Shown: positions 1-11,555 of the stretch, one piece after another
Layout of the letters: each line of letters begins with the position of its first letter
Numbering within the stretch: position 1 is the stretch's first letter
Source of the DNA: Acanthopleura granulata
Taxonomy: Eukaryota; Mollusca; Polyplacophora; Chitonida; Chitonidae
Direction of reading: 5' to 3'
Assembly (NCBI GenBank): GCA_016165875.1
Contig: JABBOT010000004.1
Coordinates: 18,353,672-18,417,671, forward strand
DNA: 64,000 bases
Translations under genes and position numbers: made by a program
The notes under the pieces: model-generated
Told to the model about the DNA's origin: nothing
Database searches by the model: none
The model's input: the letters and a program-made list of their open reading frames with translations, nothing else

Positions 1-1110
1 AGTTCTGTTATTTAAGTTTAGATATCTTGAAATAAACACATATCAAAAAATATTAGATATTCTGTATAAAGTGAAATTAAAACTGTGGAATAATGAAGAG
101 TGACAAATGATAAAACTTATGTACAACAGTGATGACCTTCTGAAACTAGAAAAAACATCAATAGTACAATACAAAAAGCAAATGTGCACCCATACCCAGA
201 AAGAGAGTTAATCAGTGCCAAGAAAATCCCATTTGGAACATGATGCTACCCAAAGATACTTGTCTGTCTCATTTGAGAAAGCAATTTGACTGAGTGTATT
301 ACAGCTATATAAGTCAACCATTATTGTTTAGAATACGTCACAATGGTATTACATGAGTTTCAATCCACATCATACCACTGCATACTCTTCTGGTAAAATG
401 CAAAATTTGAAGGGACATATTAGGCACATCATCATGCCTGTGAATTTTGGTGAGGCTGGTAATTTTTTTTCACTTCAGAAATGCATTTATATTTTTTACA
501 TGTGACATGGAGCATCATGTCTTTAATCAGGAAATCAGGAAATTAAGGAGATGCTATGCTCAAGCTGGGATAGAAAACAAACCTGTTGAACTTCATCCAT
601 ACATCTGAATTACATATGCCTTCTCAAAGGCTTCTCAGTTTCATGGCAAGCAAATGTAACACTTTTGTAATGTCCAGAAATCACCAATGACTACAGAGCA
701 AACCCTCAGTCCCAACATAGTTATGTGCATGTAGATAAAATTTGTGCAAAGTATTACCTTCAACTTTGGTTCAACTTGATACTTTAATGTAAACAATACA
801 AAATGATAAGACTGATACATTAATCATGTACAAGCACAGGTCTAAAAATGTACAAGAAGCTTTGTTGGTTTGATATCATAATATCATGTTACATGTACAT
901 ACATAGGAAACAACAGAACACACACTGAAGAACAAAACTATATTATCTTTACCACTATATTTACCATGGTACCAAAAATAACACTGATTCATACTGCTGA
1001 GTGAAAGCAATGTGAGGCTCATGAGTGAAGGTCATTACTTGTCTGCTCCATTTTTCTTTCACAGTTGATGTGCCTTAGTTAAGCATGGATTGGAATCAGG
1101 TCTGTCTTAC
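1..1110. other. Intron or 3' flank of the uncharacterised gene
   Basis: AT-rich sequence after the donor of exon 7. No exon with convincing splice sites and coding length was found. A 24-bp open stretch between an AAAG and a GTAATA at 758-781 would keep frame but is too short to claim. Confidence 0.4.
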
Positions 1111-1206
1111 CTTGTCTGCGACATTCTCTTCCATTCGTCTCCATCGTAGCCGCAACTTTTTGGCCTTCTCTTCATTATTGCGTTCAGTTTCAAGTGGATC
1201 AAGTCC
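1111..1206 (-). CDS. Exon 7 of uncharacterised gene (residues 229-260), last one identified
   Basis: Encodes GLDPLETERNNEEKAKKL and then LRWRRMEENVADK. Phase 0, donor GTAAGA. The Trp-rich helix recalls spectrin-type helices, but one exon is too little to assign a family. Confidence 0.83.
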
Positions 1207-4200
1207 CTGAAATTTAAATCAGGCATATTTTATGCAAATTGATTATTTTAAACAGTCTGAATTCAAGAACCCTGAGTAATGATGAAGCTAAGTTTGAAGC
1301 ATATGGACATTTCAACCATGTATCAAATTTATCCCACCATTTAAAGCTTTCTCCTTAATACTGAAATCCCACCAGGTTAAAAAAGTTTCATCTGTCATGG
1401 AGAACCCAATCAATCATAAAAAAAGGATCTCTTTGACATTTCAGGATGTGTAACAGTCCACTCTTGGCACATCTTATGATCACATCATGATGCATTGCAT
1501 CATAATACACTTTGAATAACTCGGCTGAAATTTGTGACATTATTGCCATAAAGCAGAGAATTGGTACCGGGTAATTGACACCTATCAGCATAAGGTAACA
1601 GAAATTTATGAGGAGACTTGGTGACCATCTGACACATACACACAGGACAAAGGATTTACAGTGAAGCAGCACAAACCACTGTGCTATGTACATGAATGTA
1701 CACTATTTCAAATGACAGAAATTGACAAGATGTACCTCAGTGTCAAACCTGGTCAGACTGCTGCGGTCTTTCATGTCCTTTAACCTTCGCTCCCTCTGCA
1801 TATGGCGATCTTCTTCCAATGCTTCAGTCTCTCCTTGTTCCTTGAATCAGTAAAAAAAAAACATCATCCATAACCCTATTAATACAGAGTCCACATAAGA
1901 ACAACAATATGTGCTATCTCAGAGAATCTATTCAGATTTATTTCCACTCTAGCCTTAATGGAGACTGCCAAACAGTAACAAAGCAAGTTTTCGAAAAAAT
2001 TCCCAGTAGATCTCAATAAACTTGTTATGAAGTCATAAATTACCTTAGCTTTCTGGAGCCTGCTCCTCATTTTGCTCAGTCTGGATGAGTGCTTATGTTC
2101 TGCTGTGCTTTCATCTGCTGTTAACGAAGGTTCATGGCCTACAGACAAAAATACTGTATTAGTCCTGGGAAAGATATACAAACACATTCAGTTAATCAAT
2201 GAATCTTTCTTTTATCAAGTCCAAAAAAAAAATCATTTCAAAATTCCATCTATTGATATCACGCTCACTTTAGTCTACTTTCAAAAGAACACTTGTTCAC
2301 CTTCCTCAACGGCATCTTCCACAGTATCTCGTTTGTGCGACATACGCCTCTTGAATTTTTGCAGGCGACTGGTGGCGGAGTCTGACAATGGTGTGTCTGG
2401 AGGGCCCCCTTCTATGGTATCCTTGGCCTCATCATCTGACAATGGCACAGTACCATCATCAGTGTGATGTCCAACCTGATGCATTGTTTCTTGCTCAACA
2501 TCAGCTTCCTTTGCCAGCTCCACTGTTTCATCCAGTCGTTTTTTGCTTCTCTTTTTCGCAGTCCTGAGCTCCTTGGTAAGGTCATCTTTTGGAGATATCA
2601 GCTTCTCTGATAGCTATAAAAATTAAACCAAAGGACAAACTCCATATCAACAGCATTAGAATAGACAGAAAAGGTCTACAACAGAATGCATACAGACATC
2701 TGCTTTCAAATTAGAAAAAATAGAGAAGTGAGTATCAGACTCACACATTCAGAGGAATTATTTAAAGAAACAAATGTAAATCTAAGCAGTGATTTTCCTC
2801 CCAACGAAAAGGTAAGAAAATTAAATGACATTTTTTAAAATTTCTCTCCAGACAAAATCTGGTAATACTTTCTATCTGTTCTATGTATTGTGAATTGCAC
2901 TGCATTACAGAACATTTGTCTGTGTCTCTGATTGTACAGTATGTAGCCTGCTTAACTTTATTCTTACCAGAATAAATTGTAGTGATGGATACTAAAGTTT
3001 AACCACATACAATTCAAGCAGTGAATATCACACACATGGCAAAATACAGTCAGCATGAATAATTGACGAGAGAGTAATACAAACTTCTTTCTGTTTCTGT
3101 TTTCGTTTCTTGGTTAAATCCTGCTTGAGGGTTCGAGCATCTCTTAATTCTTCCATAATCTGAAACACATAATAAAAACTCATTTAAACACAAGAAGCCA
3201 CTCACTAAGTGAAATATCCCAAAGCAATTTTAGGCCCATCAACAGATTTACAAAATTTATTAATTATTTTAATCCAAACTAATCCAGGGTTTTGTCCTCC
3301 ATGCAAACAACTCTTATATGAACAGCTGAAAATAACATACCTATACAATATCTCGGTATATCTACTCTAGTTTGTGACTTGGCCAAATACATGTACATGT
3401 ACACAAATAAGCAGATTACAAAATATGATAAAGTCTACCTCTGAGGATGATCCACCACTGACAGCCTGGATTTCATCTTCATCCAAATCATCCTGTCACA
3501 TGAAAGTACACAAATTATACACACTGCTTTAACTTTGCTCTGAGCATTATCAGAGTCTGTAATGTATGGCAACTTCTTTCGTGTATACAGATCTCATAGT
3601 GGTGTTGAACAACCCTACAGTACTGAATTCGGGCTGATATTTCAAAAATCTCCACAGTAACTGTTTAACCTTAACATTCTAATTGCAGAATTGCACTGAT
3701 GCACTAATTAAGTAATTGTTTTTTTCAAAGAAGAACTATTTTTTCGCAACGAAATAGCACCAATAAATCTGCAAACATTTTTTCAATGACAGGGGAATAA
3801 TAACTTAGTTACAGCAGTTCGTGTATTGTGCCTACACATTACTATTTCTCAGAAAAAACTACATGTATGAAAGACCTATGCCTTTATGGTAAGACTCGAT
3901 TAAAGCATTCTGATATACATGTACTGTTTGTAAATATTTATGTACAGCAACAAATATATAGCATTTATGACCACATCTTCACAATATCGAGAAACATACT
4001 GCTCACGCATCCAATATATAGCTTAGATCTCATTCAAAAATAGCCTGCATAATTGCCCACAGGTGAATGGACAGTAAATAAATTACACAACTCACAGTAA
4101 GATCATATCTGTCCTTGTATATACCTCACAAGGCATTTCTTGGTTTCCATTTGTCTATACAGGGGCACATGATACCCACATTCATTCAGCAATATTCACT

Positions 4201-4846
4201 GATCATGCATTAACAGCCAATGATTTCATGAGTTTATTCTATAATGTTATCTCACTTTGTGAACTCTCTATCATCTTATTATTTAAACAGCTTGACCATG
4301 GTTTGATCACCTAGCGACAACATATACAACTTGCAACAAACCAGGTTATTTCTATTCATTTTCTTCCACTTTTTGGGGGGGTGGGGGTTAATGAAACACT
4401 TAGTGCATGCTGTGGGATGGGATATCTAGAAATGTCAGCTCTTGACAAATAATAAGTACCACTTTTCTCACGCTGGCAAATCATGATATCCCATCCAATG
4501 GTATGCACTATCTGTATATCAAACTGTCATTACACTCATTCGAAAACAGGTGCATGACTGCTTATGATATCTTACTTTTTGAAAATATTGCCATATGTAC
4601 TATATACTGTATGGCATATGTTTACGAAAAACCCAGAATGCACAAAGCCCGAAAAAAAACTTTTACATGCAAGTAGATAATAGTGAACCCTGTAACAATT
4701 AATGCTTGGTTAAAATGTCAATATCTAGCCTCAGTGCTCTGAAAGGTATGGTCATGCTTTTTCCGCTGAATAAAATAAGAGTGTAATGCACCAGTGTGGC
4801 TCACCATTGCTGCGTTGATAAGACCTTTTTCTGCCTCGTCTTCCAT
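1111..4846 (-). CDS. Uncharacterised charged coiled-coil-like protein, 5' seven coding exons (260 codons), 3' part outside window
   Basis: Not recognised. Seven exons on the minus strand join in one frame: 4846-4805, 3492-3439, 3159-3085, 2613-2301, 2138-2044, 1840-1736, 1206-1111. Every intron is GT..AG and every junction keeps phase, which is the main evidence that the gene is real. The start ATG sits in GCCATGG, a strong Kozak context. The N-terminus is acidic (residues 15-21 DDLDEDE), followed by a basic helical stretch with NLS-like runs at 49-54 (KKRKQK) and 77-83 (KKRSKKR). Next is an acidic Ser/Pro-rich part with a half-repeated motif (VPLSDDE, TPLSDSA; about 110-140), then a long Glu/Lys/Arg-rich helical part to residue 260 ending near LRWRRMEENVADK. 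No signal peptide, membrane segment or named domain was seen. It could be cytoskeletal, ciliary or nuclear; the sequence does not decide. The last exon ends in phase 0, so more exons are expected to the left. Confidence 0.85.
1736..1840 (-). CDS. Exon 6 of uncharacterised gene (residues 194-228)
   Basis: A charged helix beginning EQGETEALEEDRHMQRERR and ending LTRFDTE. Phase 0 to phase 0. Acceptor CAAG, donor GTACAT. Confidence 0.83.
2044..2138 (-). CDS. Exon 5 of uncharacterised gene (residues 162-193)
   Basis: Completes the Gly codon of exon 4, then encodes HEPSLTADESTAEHKHSS and a basic end (KMRSRLQKAK). Ends in phase 0 at GTAATT. Confidence 0.83.
2301..2613 (-). CDS. Exon 4 of uncharacterised gene (residues 58-162)
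   Basis: The largest exon (313 bp). A basic helix with KKRSKKR is followed by an acidic Ser/Thr-Pro stretch and then another basic segment (SRLQKFKRRMSHKRD). It enters in phase 0 and ends after one base of a Gly codon at donor GTGAAC. Confidence 0.88.
3085..3159 (-). CDS. Exon 3 of uncharacterised gene (residues 33-57)
   Basis: Encodes a basic amphipathic helix, starting IMEELRDART and ending KKRKQKQKE. Phase 0 on both sides. The donor is GTTTGT, weaker than the others in this gene, so this 3' boundary is the least certain. Confidence 0.8.
3439..3492 (-). CDS. Exon 2 of uncharacterised gene (residues 15-32)
   Basis: Encodes an acidic stretch, DDLDEDEIQAVSGGSSSE. Acceptor GACAG, donor GTAGAC, phase 0 on both sides. 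Confidence 0.85.
3493..4804. other. First intron of the uncharacterised gene (1.3 kb)
   Basis: AT-rich intron with a G run near 4374-4387 and no recognisable repeat. No coding signal. The other introns of this gene are short (160-530 bp) and unremarkable. Confidence 0.6.
4805..4846 (-). CDS. Exon 1 of uncharacterised gene (residues 1-14, start codon)
   Basis: Encodes MEDEAEKGLINAAM. The ATG lies in GCCATGG and the donor is GTGAGC. It ends in phase 0. Untranslated sequence continues upstream; the transcription start was not located. Confidence 0.85.
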
Positions 4847-5627
4847 GGCGATTACCCTAGGCGTCCCTTTAATCTAATGTGAAAAAAAGAGAGAGAAGAA
4901 AAAAAACAATGCAGAAAACCTGCATAAACTTTGCGTCGTATCTTTGAACACAATCATAAATGCAACGTTGTTGTTGTTGTTGTAAAATGGTGAGAACGAG
5001 AGATTAGAAGCGTACCTAGCAACAAATATCCAGACGTTCTTGTCATCATTTATCGACCCAGTATAGTCTTTTTTGTGAAATAAATTTTCTCTGTAATCTT
5101 TTAAGAGGAAGCTGCGCTGTCTCCAATAAATCTCCGGACTAAAACTATGATCATCTTGACTTAACCAACAAGACACGACCTGTCGGATACAGGTTTTCGC
5201 GCTTCGCTATGAGGTATTTTCTCTCGGCTGAGTAAACATGTCGGGTGCCCGCCTACACTAGTATGGATTGTGATGCGCCTGGTTTCCGAAATTAATAATA
5301 TTTACATGCGCGCCACTACGGAATTGGGTTTGGCGTAAAAGTACAATTTCGATATCTTCGGAAACGGACTCTTTCTAATGACCAAGCGCATGACGTTTGG
5401 TGTTATAAGGAAGATCTGGCCAAAAAACCATTAAATATTCATGCGCGGCTTTATTTCATGGAATTCTATTACAACTAAACCACTGTAGTAGTTTTATGCT
5501 ATAACATATTCTGGCGTCCTCACAGCCTCACAGAAATCTAAGTCATCTGCGAGTGAGAGCTACCTGGCGAGGTGCAGCAGAGGTCAGTGTTTTCATGCCC
5601 AGGTTATACAGCTATCCCTAGACAGTG

Positions 5628-5629
<2 letters not shown>

Positions 5630-5680
<51 letters not shown>

Positions 5681-5685
5681 CATTA
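5630..5685. repeat. (AT)n microsatellite followed by a T run
   Basis: An uninterrupted alternation of A and T, about 40 bp, ending in a run of ten T. Simple repeat, probably polymorphic. Confidence 0.95.
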
Positions 5686-6406
5686 TTTATCACTATGGGA
5701 GTAATATAAACTTGTTGTTTTTTCTCTGTTGTCAGCTACCCTGTACAGTAAAAGAGGAGCAATTACGCCAACCAAGGCAATGTTAAGGTAAGGGTACACG
5801 GGGTCTTAAAAAGCACACTGCATACATTGAACTCCGGTTTCGCCCACATGAAAAGAGCAATAACACGAAGGGGTTGTTCTATCGTGGTTGCACTGTGTGC
5901 ATGTCAATTACTGTAAATTACACAAGTGACCCATATACCGTCCATGTCATGATAAAAGTTAAAAGTGGTATTTCAAAAAGTACTGCATACTTGTGCTAAG
6001 ATGTTTATTGTGTTTGCACTTGTGTGCATATTACTTGCCGTATGTTAGAAATTCACGGTTTGGGCTCTGGTATCGTGTTTTGTGTATTGTGTATCAGGAT
6101 CAATGTTAAGATTAATGTTTGGGATGGTGTCTCACAAGGTTCCGCTGGTATTGAGCTCCAACTTGTCTTACATGTAAAACTTAGTTGACCATGGAAAAAT
6201 GTTCCACTGTTGGTGTATTGGGTGTGTGTTAAATGCCGTGTATTTTACCCTTGTTAAGGTAAATGTTTAAGTACCGTACTTTATGCAATGAGCTGAAGTT
6301 TCGCATTCCTGGGTGTCTGAAGCCGTACTCCAAATCTTTGGTTAAATCCTGCTTGAAGGATCCAAATGTCCTTCACCTCTTCACCAATATGAAATCCAGA
6401 ATAAAC

Positions 6407-6463
6407 AATTATTTATCTGATTGGTGTTTACGCAGTATTCAAGAATATTTCACATATTCGTGA
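6407..6463 (-). mobile_element. SINE 3'-tail fragment
   Basis: Read on the minus strand it carries the shared tail: a short segment with GTGAAATATTCTTG followed by the conserved 3' end that precedes (AATA)n in the longer copy at 59215-59480. Severely truncated and diverged. Confidence 0.6.
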
Positions 6464-8090
6464 ATGACAAGCATTATATATAAACGGTAGTATGAGGAAT
6501 TTGTATTTGTAATTTATAGTATCAGTGAATTGAGGGCGATTAACATTAATACTAGAAATATTACGCAACAAGCAAAACTAGTTGTGTTGATCTATGCAGA
6601 ATGGAACAATCTTGAAGCTAATGTTTGGCATAACATTTTGTTATGCAAAGTCAACAATAAAGCACCAATACATTCTATATATTGAGCAAAGGAAACCTTG
6701 GAAATATAATACAGACACATCATATGGACAAAAACTTTGTAAATCGATATTATCTATCAACTTTCACAATATGTGTGTAGTCTTAGTTATGAAATACGTG
6801 CTAAGACAACTATTATCCTTTTCTATATGGTTTTGGTTATACTCCAGCCATAGTGGAAAGAACGACAGTCAGTAAATTTTTTCTTCACTTTTTATTCAAG
6901 GGAAAGACGTTGGCATTTTGAATATTAACTTCTTCAAGTCACACTTCTTAAAATTAAGCCAAGTTTTCTTTTAAGTGCATGGATGATTTCTATTTTCGTG
7001 GATTGTAGCAATTCTGCACTTGTCAGTATATCATCAGCACACCTATTTTTACTTTGCCACTATGAGGTCACCACATTATTGTGGTCATATGTCATCAATA
7101 TGTCTACACTATCTCTTCCATCAATATACCTACCGATGCACTGTTCGCTTTCTGCATTGTAGAAAAGAATTCATTAACTCATAAGCCTTAATTGATGTTA
7201 TACCGTATACATAGGCCTATACACTCATAGTTTCTAAAGTCGTTAACACGTTGTCATTAACTACATCAAAGGCTTCCCACAGCTCAAGAAATGCAGTCCC
7301 ATGCAATAATGTCACTAAAATCAGTTAATCTGTACGAATCAATCGGATTTATTATAAGGCAGGTTAACACGAATGGTCTAAATCCGACGAGACATAAGAA
7401 TAGGCCTATGTAATAAATGATTAATTTTCAGGCAATTCATTAGATATTTGGGCTACTGTACAATTAGCTTTGACTGCGAAGGTTAAATTACAGTATTTAC
7501 AACTTCCACACATTTTATGCATGCTTCACACTTTAGACCCCTGAACACAATTACAATAATGCCTCCTCGACCCTCATTTCGCGGAAATTGGTAGCTGTAT
7601 AGCTCATGAGCAATGCTCAGCCCATAACCATGAACATGTTCGTTTCGTATTCCACAACTTAATACTATCTAGTTCCCTGGTTCATGGACAATGGTTAGCC
7701 CTTATATAGTTAACGGGCTCTAAGTACCTATATAGTTTATGGAAGAATAGTTAATATTTTACGTCATATCCTTTCTGTCACATCGATATGCCACAACTTC
7801 ATGCACAGGATTCCGAACATGTATAAATTCACAAACAAAATGGGTTCAGGAAACTTACCATGCACCAAACTTGTATCAGTTCTCTTAACAAAGACACCTT
7901 AAAAATAAACTACGTGCGCTTTGTGAAAATCAGGTGTCGGCTGTGTGTGAATAATTAAGATCTCAAAACGACAAAACTGGACGCTCAAATCAATATATAC
8001 CAAGAGCGAATAGATATGGTTACCAGGTGACTATAACTTCATGTGTAGGAGACGGTGGTTTCTGCCTCGATCCTTTCCTGTCACATTAGT

Positions 8091-8187
8091 AGAGGAGTCT
8101 TCAGAGTGAGAACAATCTTTCGCCTCAGGAGCAACATTGTTCTCACTCTAAAAACTCCTCTCCTAGCTTTCGCCTCAGGAGCAACAT
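8091..8187. repeat. Fold-back with internal 21-bp direct repeat
   Basis: Arms AGAGGAGT...AGAGTGAGAACAAT (8091-8116) pair with ATTGTTCTCACTCT...ACTCCTCT (8136-8161), with a short mismatch between the two paired blocks. The loop contains a 21-bp segment (8117-8137) that recurs exactly 50 bp on (8167-8187). This looks like a small rearrangement or a fold-back element scar. Confidence 0.8.
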
Positions 8188-9445
8188 GTATTAACTCATG
8201 CATTAAGACTTAAAACATCATCACTGACTTTGTTGAACGTCCGGTATATATGCTTATCTAATGAACCACGGACATAGAGTGTGCTGAGAAACACCGTCAA
8301 GCAAAAGTTATCAACACAAAAACACAAGAAGAAAAAATCAAATGTACAGTTCATTCAGGCTTCCTGATATATTGTTGTTCATCAGAAATCTCCGCAGCTG
8401 TTTAGAATAATAGAGCTTCTGGGTCTTGGGCATCCCTTGGACCGTCACTTATCGGGCTGGGGTATAGTAATCTATAGCTGCTGTAGCCAGCAAACGTTAC
8501 AAAACATGAAGGAACTATTATACAATTTATGGCGGCTTTCTAATGTAAGTTTAGTCACAAGAAATCTCCTGAAAATGCATCTCTGGTTATCTGAAATACC
8601 AGAGCTTACGAGGCCTATAGGCGGCTCTTGGATCCTCGTCAGTGGGTGGGGAAAGTGGCTCAGCTATGTCTGTTTAATACATGTAATACATGTAACAGTT
8701 CTGCTGCTTCAACACCAGCCCACCGCAAATCATGACTTTCCGCTTCTCCTGAACATTTCATTTTTTTCTAGCCACCCTTGTTTGAGTCACCCTGGTTATT
8801 CGCCTGGTGGACTAGGATAATCGATTACTGGCCACACCTATGGATACTACTATTTTACACAAACGTTCAACTGAATGATAGTGATCATCATTTCTTTCGG
8901 TCACTGTTACATTAATGTCCAGAGAAACAAATTCTTCTTTAGTTCCTGCTACATACAAGAGCTGCTATTCATGGGATATGCCTTTCAAGATTTTAGGAAT
9001 AGCAGACTAAAAGAATTGCAATTACCACAGTCATGACTTGAGCCTTTTTGTAGAAGAGATACTTTGACGATTTTCTAGGCATGTGAAATTATTCCAGTGT
9101 CAATGAAAGAATTTAATATACGTGAGTGATTGGGATACAAAAAATCTGAATGCAGTCCTCCCACGCAAGAAAGCACACTCGATAGACACTTGAGTGTGGG
9201 AGGCTTTCACTGTAAACGTGAAGATGAGGTGTCAGCGGGATTTTTACCATTTGGAGAAAGGTCACGAAGATACTCTCAGAACTCTTTTTAGCAGGTTTTT
9301 GTGAAACGTGCATTTGGCACAGCTCACACTATTAGCACATTTTTTGTCCTTTGCCTTGTGTCGTTGAGATATCGCAAAAGGTTATGTATATTCCTTCCTG
9401 CCTACATGGTGTCCGACATTTAGCGGTTGTAACACTATATCTACA

Positions 9446-9599
9446 CGACCAACCGCAGGTTGCTGGCAGACCTTCCCACGTACGGCCGGAGAGGAAGCCA
9501 GCATGAGTTGGTCTTGAACTCACAGTGACAGCATTGGTGGGAGGCTTCGGGTCATTGTGCTGCGATAGCACGCTAACCGACTGAGCCACGGAGGCCCCC
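9446..9599 (-). mobile_element. SINE copy, 5' head and body, 3' truncated
   Basis: The minus strand reads a tRNA-like head with TGGCTCAGTCGG (exact fit to the pol III A box) and a B-box-like AGTTCAAGACC, followed by the body ending near GCAACCTGCGG. It matches the full copy at 59215-59480 base for base over long stretches but lacks the tail. Confidence 0.85.
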
Positions 9600-10146
9600 T
9601 ATATCTATACAGACAAGACGTTTTATAGGATACCTGGAAATACTGGTATATATGAAGTTGAGACTGAAAGGGATTGTGCATGTATTCTATGTGTTTGACT
9701 AAAGTGATTTGCCCTAGATATCTCCGGGCTTTAAATCCCAACAGCGAGATAATTTGTGACTATAAATTTAAAATGGGTACTTCCTTGTTCATAGCGTTCA
9801 AAAGTCGTACTGGAAACGTAAAATTCCATGTTACGAAACGATGGCAGGCTTAAGCAAAGTTTTCCATGATGACACCAATACACTTTCAAAGCATCTCAAA
9901 GGTCATATGGATGAGTGCGTAGTTCGGCAACAAAGGGCTAACTCATCCACAGTGCATGCATCACTTGATCAACATTACTTGTCTAGACGTACACTTAGAA
10001 GAGCATATGGAGTGCATGCACTGCCGAATAAAGATCGACATGGATATAAGTGCTTATAATTATACATGCATATGGTTGACTTTTATGCAGTTCCTTGAAC
10101 ACGTCAGATGGCAAAAGCCCAATTAAGGAAAAAATTATCAAGCTCG

Positions 10147-10170
10147 GCCTAAAACCCCAATCAAATAAAT
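10147..10170 (+). mobile_element. SINE tail scrap
   Basis: A 24-bp match to the last bases of the SINE (CCCCAATCAAATAAAT). Too short to be sure of. Confidence 0.35.
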
Positions 10171-11147
10171 GATTTTAACACCAAGGCACAAAAGATTCTC
10201 CGTGTTTTGACGATTACAGTATAAAGATTAGACATCAAGAACCCCGGTACCTGCATTGGACTTTAGGCATCCACATTTTGTTGCATGACTGTTGTTTTCA
10301 ACATGATCATAACATCATACATCATAATATCCATTTTATCACTGGGCCAACATTCAGTATTTAAAACAAACAAGGTGCCAATTAACATACTTGTCTTTTT
10401 ATTTCAGTGCATATCTATACAATTCAAAGAGTTCATAAACATATTGAATACTGTGAAAATGCATTGCAGACACATGAATATATCTGAATTTTTGTAAACA
10501 CGAGTTAAGAGTGGCAATATACAGAACAGAATACAAACATGTTGCTAATATTTAAGTTTAAAATGCATTTTACACTTCATTTGTAAATAGGTACAGGAAG
10601 CAGGACTACAACAATTTTAATCCATGATATGAAAAGTGTGATCTATGCAGCATTACTGGCCAGCAAACTTTATTCATGGAGTCTATTGCTGTTCTACTGG
10701 TAGATCCTCCCAAAAAGGTCGTGCTCTTTGGTACTAACGGGAAGGTAATGCATGATCTGAATTTTCAACCTCGTCCCCGTTTGAAAGGACTGTCACTCAT
10801 CCACATCTGAACGGTGGACGACCACTGTTTAGGTAAATTTCTTGAATGTCCGATAGATAATACACCAGTGACACATGACAAGTGAGAATTAAAATCCAAG
10901 CCTGGTGTACACAGGTCAAATTATCTATGTATTCTGTGCAGTAGGTATGTGAAACGTTTTAGAGATGACATCGTCTTTTCGATCGTCCCTATAAAATGAA
11001 TACGAGGTCAAGAAGAGTCCAAGAAGAGGCCTGAAATGCCTGTATCACATGTTTAAACGTGGCATGTCACAGTTTTTTGAGATACCTTATTACAGTGAAG
11101 ATAACATGAGGACATTAATACAGAGTAAGATCTGTGAGTGAGACAAA

Positions 11148-11555
11148 ATGGGTTCAAAATCAAAGAAAATGCATGTGATATGTAATAACACAGGGACAGC
11201 ACACAGTTTCAATGTTACATGTCTAAATTGTAACAAGTACATGTGTGAACAACACTGCAAACTATTTCCAGGCCGTTGTGTTGTAACGGGAGTAAGTTTC
11301 TTGACCATTTCGTGTCATAAATTTACATATATATTTAAGTTACAAATACAACCGTAGCAGATTACTACAGTATCAGGTGACATGAGTGTTCCGGGCTTGA
11401 AACAATTACGTCACAATCCACACACAATGGCTGCGCTTCAGGCTAGTCGACGGAGCACGGTCAGATGTCCGTTTCCTCTGTTGTAGTATCTGTTAGAAAA
11501 TTACTTAACCGAAATAAACATAATATTGTTCAACCTTTTTGGAAACCTTAACTTA
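11148..11555 (+). mobile_element. Dispersed repeat copy 1 with a Cys-rich coding remnant (possibly piggyBac-like)
   Basis: This segment is repeated in inverted orientation at about 21405-21800. On the plus strand 11148-11357 encodes a 69-aa stretch with CNNTG..., CLNCNKYMCEQHC and CKLFPGRC; the C-x2-C-x4-C-x3-C spacing recalls the C-terminal zinc-binding end of piggyBac-type transposases. The other copy keeps the reading frame with substitutions, including the loss of some cysteines. The repeat relationship is seen directly; the piggyBac assignment is inference from one motif. No terminal repeat or transposase core was seen. Confidence 0.5.

Noticed and set aside
758..781. 24-bp possible microexon of the left gene
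   Set aside because: Splice-like ends and frame fit but length is too short to exclude chance.
4874..5176. 100-codon minus-strand frame upstream of the left gene's ATG
   Set aside because: Ends in a low-complexity Phe/Ser run from an A/G-rich tract; no link in frame to the start exon, and the ATG downstream has the better context.
9841..10059. 72-codon plus-strand frame
   Set aside because: No homology recognised and no gene context; similar frames are expected by chance.
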